In this document: one piece after another, positions 25,186 to 35,220 of the stretch
Layout of the letters: each line of letters starts with the position of its first letter
Position numbering within the stretch: position 1 is the first letter of the stretch
Assembly (NCBI RefSeq): GCF_011386835.1
Contig: NC_088795.1
Location: 98,268,434-98,332,433 of the forward strand
Length of the DNA stretch: 64,000 nucleotides
Source of the DNA: Chrysemys picta bellii
Taxonomy: Eukaryota > Chordata > Testudines > Emydidae
Direction of reading: 5' to 3'
Notes under the pieces: model-generated
Databases searched by the model: none
What the model was told of the DNA's origin: nothing
Seen by the model: the letters and a program-made list of their open reading frames with translations, nothing else
Translations under genes and position numbers: made by a program

Positions 25186-26575
25186 TTTCTTGACCTCTTC
25201 TATTTTTCTTTGGGGGTGGGAGAAGCACAGACACACACAATTGCCACCAATTCCTCATCAGTGCAGTTTTACTCAACTCTGGCTCAATATTACCCTTTTA
25301 TTTAATATCAGAACAAGAACCATTATTCTTCATAGATGTCAGAAATATCCCTCAGAAATTAATCTAGCTTTTAACAGTCTCAGAACAAATTTAAAGTATT
25401 ATTTTTCCTAAACACTTTGTTAAAATAGAAACTTCAGAGATCTATTCAGGGCTTCAATTGAAATTTAGGAACCTGCAGCTCAAGGAAACAGTGCAATAAA
25501 CCATGATACCACAACAGTTTTCCTGAGTGCTCTGTACGGGTGATTAGATTAACGCCTATGTAAAGAGCTCTATCTTTCCATGCTGGATGCACTATCAAAT
25601 TTCATGACAGTCTGGATATAGAATATCTTTACGTATTATAAACATGAGAGAACAGTGACTAAATAAAGTGTTTTCACCCTGTCAGCAGAGCAAGACCAAC
25701 TCATAGTTAAAGAGGGAATCATAGTTATCAAGGAAGGAAGCTGTAGTGGTGCCATGGAAAGTTCTTGCATTCTTACAGACCTAGTTAACAACAGGCACTG
25801 TAAATCAGTCACACAACAATCTGCATGTCAGTCAATCCAGAATGACCTTCTCACTGTGAAAGTGTTACTCCCATGGATCATCATAGCCACTGTCCTCATC
25901 TGCAACCGCATACCAATCAGCATAGCCTATACTGGGCAAGTCATTTCCCCTCTCATTACGCTGAATGTTTGCACTGGCCCGATCTCTATACACAGTAGGG
26001 CATGAAGTGCTACCCAAGGAAACATATGCATGTCCACAGGGATGAATTAGTAATACAGAGACATCTGATCCAAATCAGAGAGACTGCAAATCCCCAGCCC
26101 GTTTCAGCGCTCAGCAGATGCCACAGACAGACAGATAATTGCAAAGCACGCGTGGTTCAACACCTGAATGGCCTGCACTGCACACCACCTTTCTAACGCA
26201 CAAAACGAGAGGCGATTGTGGTGTCATCTTCTCAATCAAGCTCTTGTTTACGAGCGCTTGTCTCCTTTCGGTCCAGAGGAAACCAATGCGATTAAGAGAT
26301 TAACAGGGGAAAAGAGGCGGGGAGTAAAAAAAAAGAACCCCCCCATCCAAACAACCACACAATGCGCGCCCGTTAATCTGCAACAGTTTAAATCTCTTCC
26401 AGCGCCTGCTCCATTGCACCGAACCTCCCTTTGCAGCAGTGCCAGTGAAGAGGAACTGAGATTTGGGGCATGTGTTTTGTTAATTTCCAATCCATCTGCA
26501 AATCGCACGAGGGGGGGCATTATTCTAAAGGGGCAGAAGGGGGCGGGTGGCTGGGTAAAGTTAAAAACCCACAAT
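25186..26575. other. No recognisable feature before the CpG-rich block
   Basis: AT-rich to 26.1 kb, with GC rising towards the promoter. It would contain the very start of intron 1. No second exon is recognised. Confidence 0.45.
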
Positions 26576-26684
26576 CGCTGAGAGGAGGAAAATTGGCCGG
26601 TCCTTCCTCTTTTGTAACTAGATGCTTCCCGCACGGGAAAGGAGAAATTCAGAGGGTGCCCGTTTACCAAGCGATCAGCGAGGG

Positions 26685-26696
26685 CTTCTTACCTCG
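26685..26696 (-). other. Splice donor of LIMCH1 exon 1
   Basis: The minus strand reads CGAG|GTAAGA with the GT at 26692-26691. It falls in phase 0 directly after the codons for WIE, which is where the CH-domain exon is expected to join. No competing in-frame donor is needed to explain the peptide. Confidence 0.85.
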
Positions 26697-26791
26697 ATCC
26701 AGTGCCGCGCCTCGGCGAAGGCTGGCTCCGGACGGGCAGCGTCCTGCTGCAGAGGCTGAATTTCTTCCAGCTCTAGCCGAGGACTGGCCAT
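26693..26791 (-). CDS. LIMCH1: LIMCH1 first coding exon (33 codons), 5' end of gene
   Basis: Read on the minus strand, ATG at 26791-26789 opens a 99-nt frame ending exactly at a splice donor (GAG|GTAAGA, exon end 26693, phase 0). The peptide starts MASPRLELEEIQPLQQ and ends EPAFAEARHWIE. From memory this matches the LIMCH1 N-terminus, which has the same order (M-A-x-P, LQPLQ, PEPAFxEAxxWIE) just before the calponin-homology domain begins in exon 2. LIMCH1 is an actin/non-muscle myosin II-associated cytoskeletal protein with an N-terminal CH domain and a C-terminal LIM domain. Only exon 1 is visible; exon 2 would lie below position 1. The start has G at +4 but C at -3, a moderate context. The related LMO7 is the main alternative but differs at its N-terminus. 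The CpG-rich setting supports a true 5' exon. Confidence 0.88.
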
Positions 26792-27374
26792 TTGCAAAGC
26801 CTTGCCGGTGCCTCCGCTGCAGGAGGCTCGCACGGAAGAGCCGAGTGACCCCCCAGGCAGATCCTCTAGCTAGTGGAGCTCGAGGCCGCTGCTCCCTGCC
26901 TCGGAGCAGCTTGCAGCCCGGCTGGCTGCTGCTCGCCTGCGGTAACCTCTCCGCTGGTGTCCCAGTCCTGCCGCCCCGCTGGGAGCCAGCCTCCTTCCTT
27001 CCCCGCCCCCCTGCAAGGCGAGCTGAGCGGCCAGCTAAAAATAAAAACAGACTGTCACTGATGAAGCCGCTTTGCCTTCAGCCCATGCAAATGCCCAGGC
27101 CGCCGCCGCTGCCCCCGCCTCCTCCCGGCCGCCACCGCCCCCAGCAGCAGTAGCAACAAACAGCAGCAATCACATGCCTCATTATGCACTGAGGCTGGGG
27201 CTAGCGGGGGCGCTCCGCCCGCGGAGCAAAGATGCTTCTGCAGCAGCAAGGGAAGAGCCCAGGCGCACCTGGCACCCAATCAGCCTCAGGCAGGGCTGGG
27301 GCCGCCCACAGTCTAGAGCAACCTGCCTAGGCGGAGGAGCGGGACCCGTTTTACTTCAAATGTTGTTCGGAACC

Positions 27375-28130
27375 CGCTCTCCGCAGCCAGGTCCGGTTCA
27401 GTAGGGTAACGAGGCACTGGCAGCCCTGGTTATGTTGGTCCCTGCTCCATGGCAGGTTACTGCGCTCACGATGAAAATACAAGGATAAAGAGTGGGGACA
27501 CCGGGACACAGGGTGGGATTTAATTGCCCAGCTCCAAACAAAAACTATGGGGCTCATCCTAGTACCGCCAAGCTTTGTCCCTTCACCTCGGTGCCCCCGC
27601 CCCTAAAGGACTCTCGCTAATCACTTGAGATGCTCTGTCTTGGCTTCCCTTCTTTCTGTGGCCAGGTTTTTTTTCACAGTAACGGGGTTTAACTGAACTG
27701 CTTCCCTGAATTTTTGCATTATTATTATCTGTTTCCCTTGTTTTACACACTAAATTTCTGAATATTCAGCCACACTGGGAAAGTCCTTGGGGTGTCGTGG
27801 GGGTGACTTATTTTAGTGCATATATAAATTATTTACCAAATTAAGTGATTTTCCAGGCTTTTCAAGATTTATGTTGTTTGTTTAGGCAATGGACCTAGAC
27901 TGGTCAGTTTCCTTTCTGTTTATAGTTAGTTTTCCATTGAGGGGCTCATGACTTAGCACAGTTCTGTTGTTTTTGTTCCAGTCCTGAAGAGCAATGTTTT
28001 AAGGGCCATTATCAATATTTTAATGGCTGGAAATACATGCTACTGTCCTTACAAATAGCACTTAAGATTCCTATGCCTAATGAAGATTGAAGGGAGGAAA
28101 AATTTCTCTGCTTCCTCAGTTTGTGTATTG
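27375..28130. other. No recognisable feature
   Basis: Sequence immediately upstream of the promoter; distal regulatory sites are possible but none can be supported. Confidence 0.4.
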
Positions 28131-28137
28131 TGTACTT

Positions 28138-28215
28138 GGTCCTGCTAGTGAAGGCAGGGGGCTGGACTCGATGACCTTTCAGGGTCCCTTCCAGTTCTAG
28201 GAGATAGGATATCTC
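28138..28215 (+). mobile_element. CR1 3'-end fragment
   Basis: GGGGGCTGGACTCGATGACC, TCAGGGTCCCTTCCAGTTCT and an AGGATATC tail are the terminal words of a CR1 3' UTR in plus orientation. Confidence 0.7.
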
Positions 28216-28667
28216 CATATATAGTCTATAGTATAGTATAGACACCACCTTGTGTATTTGTTTTGTGTATTTGACACCATCTTGTATAAAGTCATTTTCA
28301 GTCTTTAGTGTGTGTATAATCAGTTTGGACCTAATCCTGCAAAGGGATCCAGGTCAGCAATACCTTATGGTCATGTGGATTTGTTTACAGGATTCCTTGC
28401 TTTTCTCTGTGGATTTTTCTCACAGCAACAGGAGGGGCGGGTGGAGGAAATTAAACATTAAAATGGGATTGTAAAACTATGAAAATTTGCAAGGGAACTG
28501 ATAGGTTGATGTAGTGCCTAAAACTACTTTTAACACATCTTTTTTAAATTAACTAGATATCAAGTTGATTGTGTCCCCTTTCATTGAATCATAGACTATC
28601 AGGGTTGGAAGGGACCTCAGGAGGTCATCTAGTCCAACCCCCTGCTCAAAGCAGGACCAATTCCCAA

Positions 28668-31600
28668 CTAAATCATCCCAGCCAGGGCTTTGTCAAGCCT
28701 GACCTTAAAAACCTCTAAGGAAGAAGATTCCACCACCTCCCTAGGTAACCTATTCCTGTGCTTCACCACCCTCCTAGTGAAAAAGTTTTTCCTAATATCC
28801 AACCTAAACCTCCCCAACTGCAACTTGAGACCATTACTCCTTGTTCTGTCATCAGGTACCACTGAGAACAGTCTAGATCCATCCTCTTTGGAACCCCCTT
28901 TCAGGTAGTTGAAAGCAGCTATCAAATCCCCCCTCATTCTTCTCTTCTGCAGACTAAACAATCCCAGTTCCCTCAGCCTCTCCTCATAAATCATGTGCTC
29001 CAGCCCCCTAATCATTTTTGTTGCCCTCTGCTGGACTCTTTCCAATTTTTCCATATCCTTCTTGTAGTGTGGGGCCCAAAACTGGACACAGTACTCCAGA
29101 TGAGGCCTCACCAATGTCGAATAGAGGGGAACGATCACGTTCCTCGATCTGCTGGCAATGCCACTACTTATCCAGCCCAAAATGCCATTAGCCTTCTTGG
29201 CAACAAGGGCACACTGTTGACTCATATCCAGCTTCTTGTCCACTGTAACCCCTAAGTCCTTTTCTGCAGAACTGCTTCCTAGCCATTCGGTCCCTAGTCT
29301 GTAACAGTGCATGGGATTCTTCCGTCCTAAGTGCAGGATTCTGCACTTGTCCTTGTTGAACCTCATCAGGTTTGGCCCAATCCTCTAATTTGTCTAGGTC
29401 CCTCTGTATCCTGTCCCTACCCTCCAGCGTATCTACCACTCCTCCCAGTTTAGTGTCATCTGCAAACTTGCTGAGAGTGCAGTCCACACCATCCTCCAGA
29501 TCATTAATAAAGATATTGAACAAAACCCGCCCCAGGACCGACCCCTGGGGCACTCCACTTGAAACCGGCTGCCAACTAGACATGGAGCTGTTGATCACTA
29601 CCCATTGAGCCCGACGATCTAGCCAGCTTTCTATCCACCTTATAGTCCATTCATCCAGCCCATACTTCTTTAACTTGCTGGCAAGAATACTGTGGGAGAC
29701 TGTATCAAAAGCTTTGCTAAAGTCAAGGAACAACAAGTCCACTGCTTTCCCCTCATCCACAGAGCCAGTTATCTCCTCATAGAAGGGAATTAGGTTAGTC
29801 AGGCATGACTTGCCCTTGGTGAATCCATGCTGACTGTTCCTGATCACGTTCCTCTCCTCTAAGTGCTTCAGAATTGATTCCTTGAGGACCTGCTCCATGA
29901 TTTTTCCAGGGACTGAGGTGAGGCTGACTAGCCTGTAGTTCTCCGGATCCTCCTTCTTCCCTTTTTTAAAGATGGGCACTACATTAGCCTTTTTCCAGTC
30001 ATCCGGGACCTCCCCCGATCGCCATGAGTTTTCAAAGATAATGGCGAATGGCTCTGCAATCACATCCGCCAACTCCTTTAGCACCCTCTGCAGTGCATCC
30101 GGCCCCATGGACTTGTGCTCGTCCAGTTTTTCTAAATAGTCCTGAACCACTTCTTTCTCCACAGAGGGCTGGTCACCTTCTCCCCATACTGTGCTGCCCA
30201 GTGCAGCAGTCTAGGAGCTGACCTTGTTCGTGAAGACAGAGGCAAAAAAATCATTGAGTACATTAGCTTTTTCCACATCTTCTGTTACTAGGTTGCCTCC
30301 CTCATTCAGTAAGGGGCCCACACTTTCCTTGACTTTCTTCTTGTTGTTAACATACCTGAAGAAACCCTTCTTGTTACTCTTAACATCTCTTGCTAGCTGC
30401 AACTCCAAGTGTGATTTGGCCTTCCTGATTTCACTCCTGCGTGCCTGAGCAATATTTTTATACTCCTCCCTGGTAATTTGTCCAATCTTCCACTTCTTGT
30501 AAGCTTCTTTTTTGCATTTAAGGTCAGCAAGGATTTCACTGTTAAGCCAAGCTGGTCGCCTGCCATATTTACTATTCTTTCTACACATTGGGATGGTTTT
30601 TTCCTGCAACCTCAATAAGGATTCTTTAAAATACAGCCAGCTCTCCTGGACCCCTTTCCCCCTCATGTTATTCTCCCAGGGGATCCTGCCCATCTGTTCC
30701 CTGAGAGAGTCAAAGTCTGCTTTTCTGAAGTCCAGGGTCCATATTTTGCTGCTCTCCTTTCTTCCTTGTGTCAGGATCCTGAACTTGACCATCTCATGGT
30801 CATTGCCTCCCAGGTTCCCATCCACTTTTGCTTCCCCTACTAATTCTTCCCGGTTTGTGAGCAGCAGGTCTAGAAGAGCTCTGCCCCTAGTTGGTTCCTC
30901 TAGCACTTGCACCAGGAAATTGTCCCCTACACTTTCCAAAAACTTCCTGGATTATCTGTGCACTGCTGTATTGCTCTCCCAGTAGATATCAGGATGATTA
31001 AAGTCTCCCATGAGAACCAGGGCCTGTGATCTAGTAACTTCTGCTAGTTGCCAGAAGAACGCCTCGTCCACATCATCCCCCTGGTCTGGTGGTCTATAGC
31101 AGACTCCCCCCACATCACCCTTGTTGCTCACACTTCTAAACTTAATCCAGAGACTCTCAGGTTTTTCTGCAGTTTCATACTGGAGCTCTGAGCAGTCATA
31201 GATTCATAGATTCTAGGACTGGAAGGGACCTCGAGAGGTCATCGAGTCCAGTCCCCTGCCTGCATGGCAGGACCAAATACTGTCTAGACCATCCCTGATA
31301 GACATTTATCTAACCTACTCTTAAATATCTCCAGAGATGGAGATTCCACACCTCCCTAGGCAATTTATTCCAGTGTTTAACCACCCTGACAGTTAGGAAC
31401 TTTTTCCTAATGTCCAACCTAGACCTCCCTTGCTGCAGTTTAAGCCCATTGCTTCTTGTTCTATCCTTAGAGGCTAAGGTGAACAAGTTTTCTCTCTCCT
31501 CCTTATGACATCCTTTTAGATACCTGAAAACTGTTATGTCCCCTCTCAGTCTTCTCTTTTCCAAACAAAGAGAAGACTGAGAGGGGACATGATAGCAGTT

Positions 31601-31800
31601 TCCCTAAGGAGGAGGGAGAAAACTTGTTCACTCATATTCCTCTCTTACATACAATGCAACTCCCTCACCTTTTCTGCCCTGCCTGTCCTTCCTGAACAGT
31701 TTATATCCATCCATGACAGTACTCCAGTCATGTGAGTTATCCCACCAAGTCTCTGTTATTCCAATGACATCATAGTTCCTTGACTGTGCCAGGACTTCCA
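28668..31800 (-). pseudogene. CR1 ORF2 (endonuclease-reverse transcriptase), inactive
   Basis: Segments in order on the minus strand: endonuclease N-terminus (31800-31640, KNYDVIGITETWW then GYKLFRKDRQGRRG); a 443-bp nested CR1; endonuclease C-terminus (31190-30955, GGVCYRPPDQ and VLMGDFNHPDIYW with the catalytic D and H); a linker (30939-30211); RT (30162-29370) with [42 protein letters not shown] and the catalytic FADDTK; and the C-terminal region (29366-28668) with [20 protein letters not shown]. Breaks: TAA at 30954-30952, TAG at 30213-30211 and a frameshift near 29366-29375. The catalytic motifs are intact, so decay is moderate. The role was target-primed reverse transcription in the nucleus. 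Confidence 0.92.
31197..31639 (-). mobile_element. Nested CR1 3' fragment with an inverted 5' end
   Basis: It starts on the plus strand with ATAGATTCATAGATTCTAGG and GACTGGAAGGGACCTCGAG (CR1 3' end). It encodes on the minus strand the RT tail NKLPREV / [19 protein letters not shown] (31564-31310). At 31560-31566 orientation flips: 31567-31638 repeats 31478-31559 as its reverse complement. Perfect 24-bp arms (31536-31559, 31567-31590) flank a 7-bp loop. The outer CR1 resumes at 31640, and TCAT occurs at both junctions. Confidence 0.88.
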
Positions 31801-31986
31801 GTTCTCCCTGCTTGTTTCCCAGGCTTCTTGCATTTGTGTATAGGCACTTTAGATAACTCGCTGATTGTCCCGCTTTCTCAGTCTGAGACAGGAGTCCTCA
31901 CCTCTTGCACTCTCCTGCTCGTGCTTCCTCCCAGTATCCCATTTCTCCATTTACCTCAGGGCTTTGGTCTCCTTCCCCCAGTGAAC

Positions 31987-32262
31987 CTAGTTTAAAGCCC
32001 TCCTCACTAGGTTAGCCAGCCTGCTTGCGAAGATGTTCTTCCCTCTCTTCGTTAGGTGGAGCCCATCTCTGCCTAGCACTCCTCCTTCTTGGAACACCAT
32101 CCCATGGTCGAAGAATCCAAAGCCTTCTCTCCGACACCACCTGCGTAGCCATTCGTTGACTTCCACAATTCAACGGTCTCTACCCAGGCCTTTTCCCTGC
32201 ACAGGGAGGATGGACGAGAACACCACTTGTGCCTCAAACTCCTTTATCCTTCTTACCTTTAA
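31987..32262 (-). pseudogene. CR1 ORF1, C-terminal (SGNH-esterase-like) fragment
   Basis: The minus strand encodes KEFEAQVVFSSILPVQGKG, then VNEWLRRWCRREGFGFFDHG, then GRDGLHLTKRGKNIF and a TAG stop at 31989-31987. The DGLHLT motif matches the terminal Asp-x-x-His block of GDSL/SGNH-type esterase domains known in ORF1 of CR1-clade LINEs. The N-terminal part of ORF1 is missing (5' truncation near 32262). The frame is open to its stop. Confidence 0.75.
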
Positions 32263-32720
32263 ACCACAACATTGATAGTTCAATATTCACAATCACCCTC
32301 TTTCTCCCTTTCTCTTGTAAATCAAAGTCTAAGGCCACTACGAAGACTTGCGTGCATGTTTAACTTGCTATGGTGGTAGTCCCAACTTTAACAGCTTATC
32401 ATTAAACATGTGCATAAGACTTTGCTGAAATGGGACCTAAATAATTTCATAGTGGCCTTTTTTTTAAGGCCCAATCCTGCAAACATTTACACATCTGTTA
32501 AGAAACAGCAGTGTGTCTGTTAAGCATGTGCATAAGTGTTTCAAGGACCTGAGCCTAAATTACAATTTTTAGTTACATTTGCATGCAGTAACAAAATGTA
32601 TCTGGATATTAGAAACCTACATATACAAATATTTATTATTATTTCATATGAAAATGTTTTTTTAATTACACTGCTCTACAGCCAAAATGCTTCTGAAATA
32701 AATGTAGTCAAACTTTACTA
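32263..32720. other. Short inverted-repeat unit, otherwise nothing
   Basis: GGCCCAATCCTGCAAAC at 32468 with a weak inverted partner near 32545-32556 resembles short palindromic MITEs seen elsewhere in the window. Confidence 0.35.
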
Positions 32721-32724
32721 ATTC

Positions 32725-35220
32725 TGGGTCACTGAGAATGAAAATTATGCTTAAAATTGTTGATTGGCTCTAGTTTTCAAGATATGCTATTGGGTCAGTA
32801 TATATGACCTTTGACTTGGGAATGGCGGAGGATAAGTGAGTTATAAAGGGAAGGGATCTCAATTTAAACCAGAAATGACTAAAATACATCTTTGACTGGA
32901 TCTAGGAATAAATCTGTGACTGGGTTTGGACAGTACTTGCTTTTTAGGCAAAACAATGAATGATGCAAACTGAAGCTGGTATTGCGTCATACATGATATG
33001 AATTGCATCATGTTATTCCTAGAAGTCATGGATGATACAATCATAACGAAGCATATATCACTCTGCTGAACAAATTGCCCTATATCAGCTCTAGATATCA
33101 TACAGTGTCGTGCTCTCTTATTTGTCAGTGTTTGATTTTGCAAAGGGACACATTTCTGTTTAGCCAAAGTGAGCAGAGATGCCTCGTACTTGTGTGAACA
33201 GTGCAGATAACTTCTGCTATGTTTGTGGTGAAGTAACTTTTGCATCACAAAAGCGCAGTATAACCACTATGGTTAAGAAAGCCTATCACCTTTATTTTGG
33301 CTGCAAAATTGGAGATCAGGACAAGAGGTGAGCCCCACACATATGCTGCAACACTTGTGCAACAAATCTTCGCCAGTGGTTGAACAGGAAAAGGAAATCC
33401 ATGCCTTTTGCAGTGCCAATGATTTGGAGAGAGCCAACAGATCATACCAGCAATTGTTACTTCTGCATGGTGCCTCCAGTTGGGAAAGGTGGGTCAAAGA
33501 AGAAAAAGTGGACTGTGCATTATCCAAACATTCCATCAGCTATACGCCCAGTACCCCACGGAGAAGGACTGCCGGTTCCTGATGCACCAGAATCATTCTC
33601 ACCTGAGTCAGACGAGGAAGAGGAAAAGGATGAAACTTCTGGTCCTGAACCATCAATGTCACAGGACCCACATTTTCTCCCAACCTCCCCCTCTGAACCA
33701 CACCTCATAACACAAGGTGAACTGAATGACCTTGTCAGGGATTTGGAACTACCCAAGAGTAAGGCAGAGCTGTTGGGCTCCAGACTACAGCAGTAGAATC
33801 TCCTGGCAGGTGATGTTAGGGTTTCCATGTTCCGTGACAGTCAAAAGGATCTTGTCCCATTCTTCTTCATGGAAGGTGATCTTGTAGCCTGCAACAACAT
33901 CGATGGTGTGATGGCAGCCCTCAACATCATTCACGATCCAGATGAGTGGAGACTGTTCATTGATTCATCGAAGACGAGTCTTAAAGCTGTTTTACTACAT
34001 AATGGCAATGTTTTGCCATCAATTCCAGTTGGTCATGCAGTCCATATGAAGGAAACCTATGACAACATGAAACAACTTTTGAGGTGCATAAACTATGACC
34101 AACATCAGTGGCAGCTTTGTGGCGATTTGAAGGTTGTTGCTCTCTTGCTTGGTCTGCAGACTGGATACACAAAGTACTGCTGTTTTTTCTGCGAATGAGA
34201 TAGTCGTGCAAGAGATTCCCACTACATCAAGAAAGATTGGCCACTCCAACAGTCATTGGAGCCTGGGAGGAAAAGTGTTCAGCATCCTCCACTTGTTGAA
34301 TCAAGGAAGATTTTGTTATCACCCTTACACATCAAGCTGGGTCTGATGAAGAACTTTGTCAAGGCCGTTGACAAAACACAAGCAGCTTTCAAGTACCTCC
34401 GTGGAAAATTTCCAAGGTTAAGTGAAGCTAAGATAAAGGAAGGTGTCTTTGTTGGTCCTTAGATTCGTGAACTTCTTCGAGATGATGCATTTGACCATCC
34501 ACTGCGTGGCAAGGAAAAGATGGCATGGAAAGCCTTCCAGTTAGTGGCAATAAAATTTTCTCAGAAACAACAAGGCAGACAACTACAGGTTGTTGGTGGA
34601 AAACCTCCTCAAGGCATACAAAAGCCTTGGTTGCAACATGTCACTAAAGATACATTTTTTGCACTCTCATCTAGATTTTTTTCCACCGAACTGCGGAGCA
34701 GTGAGCGACGAGCACGGCGAGCGATTTCACCAGGACATTGCAACAATGGAGAAATGCTATCAGGGCAAATGGAGCCCATCAATGCTTGCAGACTATTGCT
34801 GGACAGTGACAAGAGATGCTCCATTTAATGAATACAAGAGACAAGCCAAGAAGCGCCGAGTAGACACTGAATAGGACTAAACTATGTACATAATTGTTTT
34901 TTGCCTTTTGTTTCATAATCAATTTTATTTATATAACCTTTTGCTGATTTTTAAAGTGTTACATAAACAGGACAGGTGAAATATTATCATGTAAAGCAAC
35001 CATAAACACATGAAAAGACCTAGATTTACAATTTATGATTAAAACTCTATCTACACAATATACATAGACATAAAATGTAAAAACTTAAATATCTTAGAAA
35101 CAGTAGCCAGTTGTTTTAATTGTTATATTTGAATTCAGCACATCAAAATACATAATAAATAGCACATTTTATCTCTGAAGTAGACGACTTCTCAAAAATT
35201 GTAGACCAGTGTTATCAATG
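32725..35220 (+). mobile_element. Possible extent of the element carrying the 33.2-34.9 kb gene
   Basis: Flanks on both sides are AT-rich and non-coding. The 5' flank (32725-33178) looks structured (repeated ATGATATGAATTGCATCATG-like palindromic words near 32990-33012). The 3' flank has AATAAT/AATAAA-like signals near 35150. I could not find convincing terminal inverted repeats or a target duplication, so the limits are a guess. Confidence 0.3.
33179..34874 (+). pseudogene. Decayed intronless transposase-like gene of unidentified family (~565 codons)
   Basis: One long plus-strand frame begins ATG at 33179 and ends TAG at 34872-34874. It is broken by TGA 33329, TAG 33794, TGA 34196, TAG 34460 and a frameshift near 34540-34560; three of the stops could be former TGG codons. 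The N-terminus is Cys-rich (C5, C13, C16, C42, C56, C57, C60, then a C-x2-C near residue 92), suggesting zinc binding. An acidic linker (ESDEEEEKDETSG) follows. The larger C-terminal part has FIDSSKTSLKAV (Asp ~262), LCGDLKVVALLLGLQ (Asp ~316) followed by YCCFFCE, and DEHGERFHQDI (Glu ~514). The D..D-CxxC..E order is reminiscent of DDE transposases; this is inference. The C-terminus is basic (KRQAKKRRVDTE). I recall similar hypothetical proteins in many animals but cannot name the superfamily. Confidence 0.7.

Larger units (their letters stand above)
1..26692 (-). other. LIMCH1: LIMCH1 intron 1 (5' part)
   Basis: Everything downstream of the donor at 26692 on the minus strand is intronic by inference. 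I found no second exon. Recognisable content is repeats, listed separately. The intron continues past position 1. Confidence 0.65.
26580..27370 (-). promoter_or_regulatory. CpG-rich promoter and 5' UTR of LIMCH1
   Basis: About 800 bp of GC-rich, CpG-dense sequence surrounds the exon in an otherwise AT-rich window. It holds GC-box-like runs near 27100-27140 and 27205-27225, a perfect octamer ATGCAAAT at 27085-27092 and a CCAAT box (CCAATCAG, 27276-27283). No canonical TATAAA is seen; a T/A-rich stretch at 27036-27050 is only TATA-like. The 5' UTR probably begins between about 27050 and 27250, but the start site cannot be fixed from sequence. On the minus strand the octamer is followed at once by a tiny ATG-GGC-TGA upstream ORF. 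Long overlapping open frames on both strands here (such as 26470-27153 plus) follow from base composition and are not called genes. Confidence 0.7.
28583..32262 (-). mobile_element. Near-complete CR1 LINE (ORF1 end to 3' terminus)
   Basis: On the minus strand it runs from the C-terminal part of ORF1 (32262-31987) through the endonuclease, reverse transcriptase and C-terminal region of ORF2 to a 3' UTR whose end reads AGACTATCAGGGTTGGAAGG on the plus strand. It is interrupted by a younger CR1 at 31197-31639. Net of that it is about 3.2 kb, 5'-truncated in ORF1. Stops and one frameshift make it inactive. Confidence 0.92.

Noticed and set aside
26470..27153. 227-codon plus-strand open frame in the CpG-rich block
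   Set aside because: GC-rich composition removes stops on both strands; no domain. The minus-strand LIMCH1 exon with a consensus donor explains the block better.
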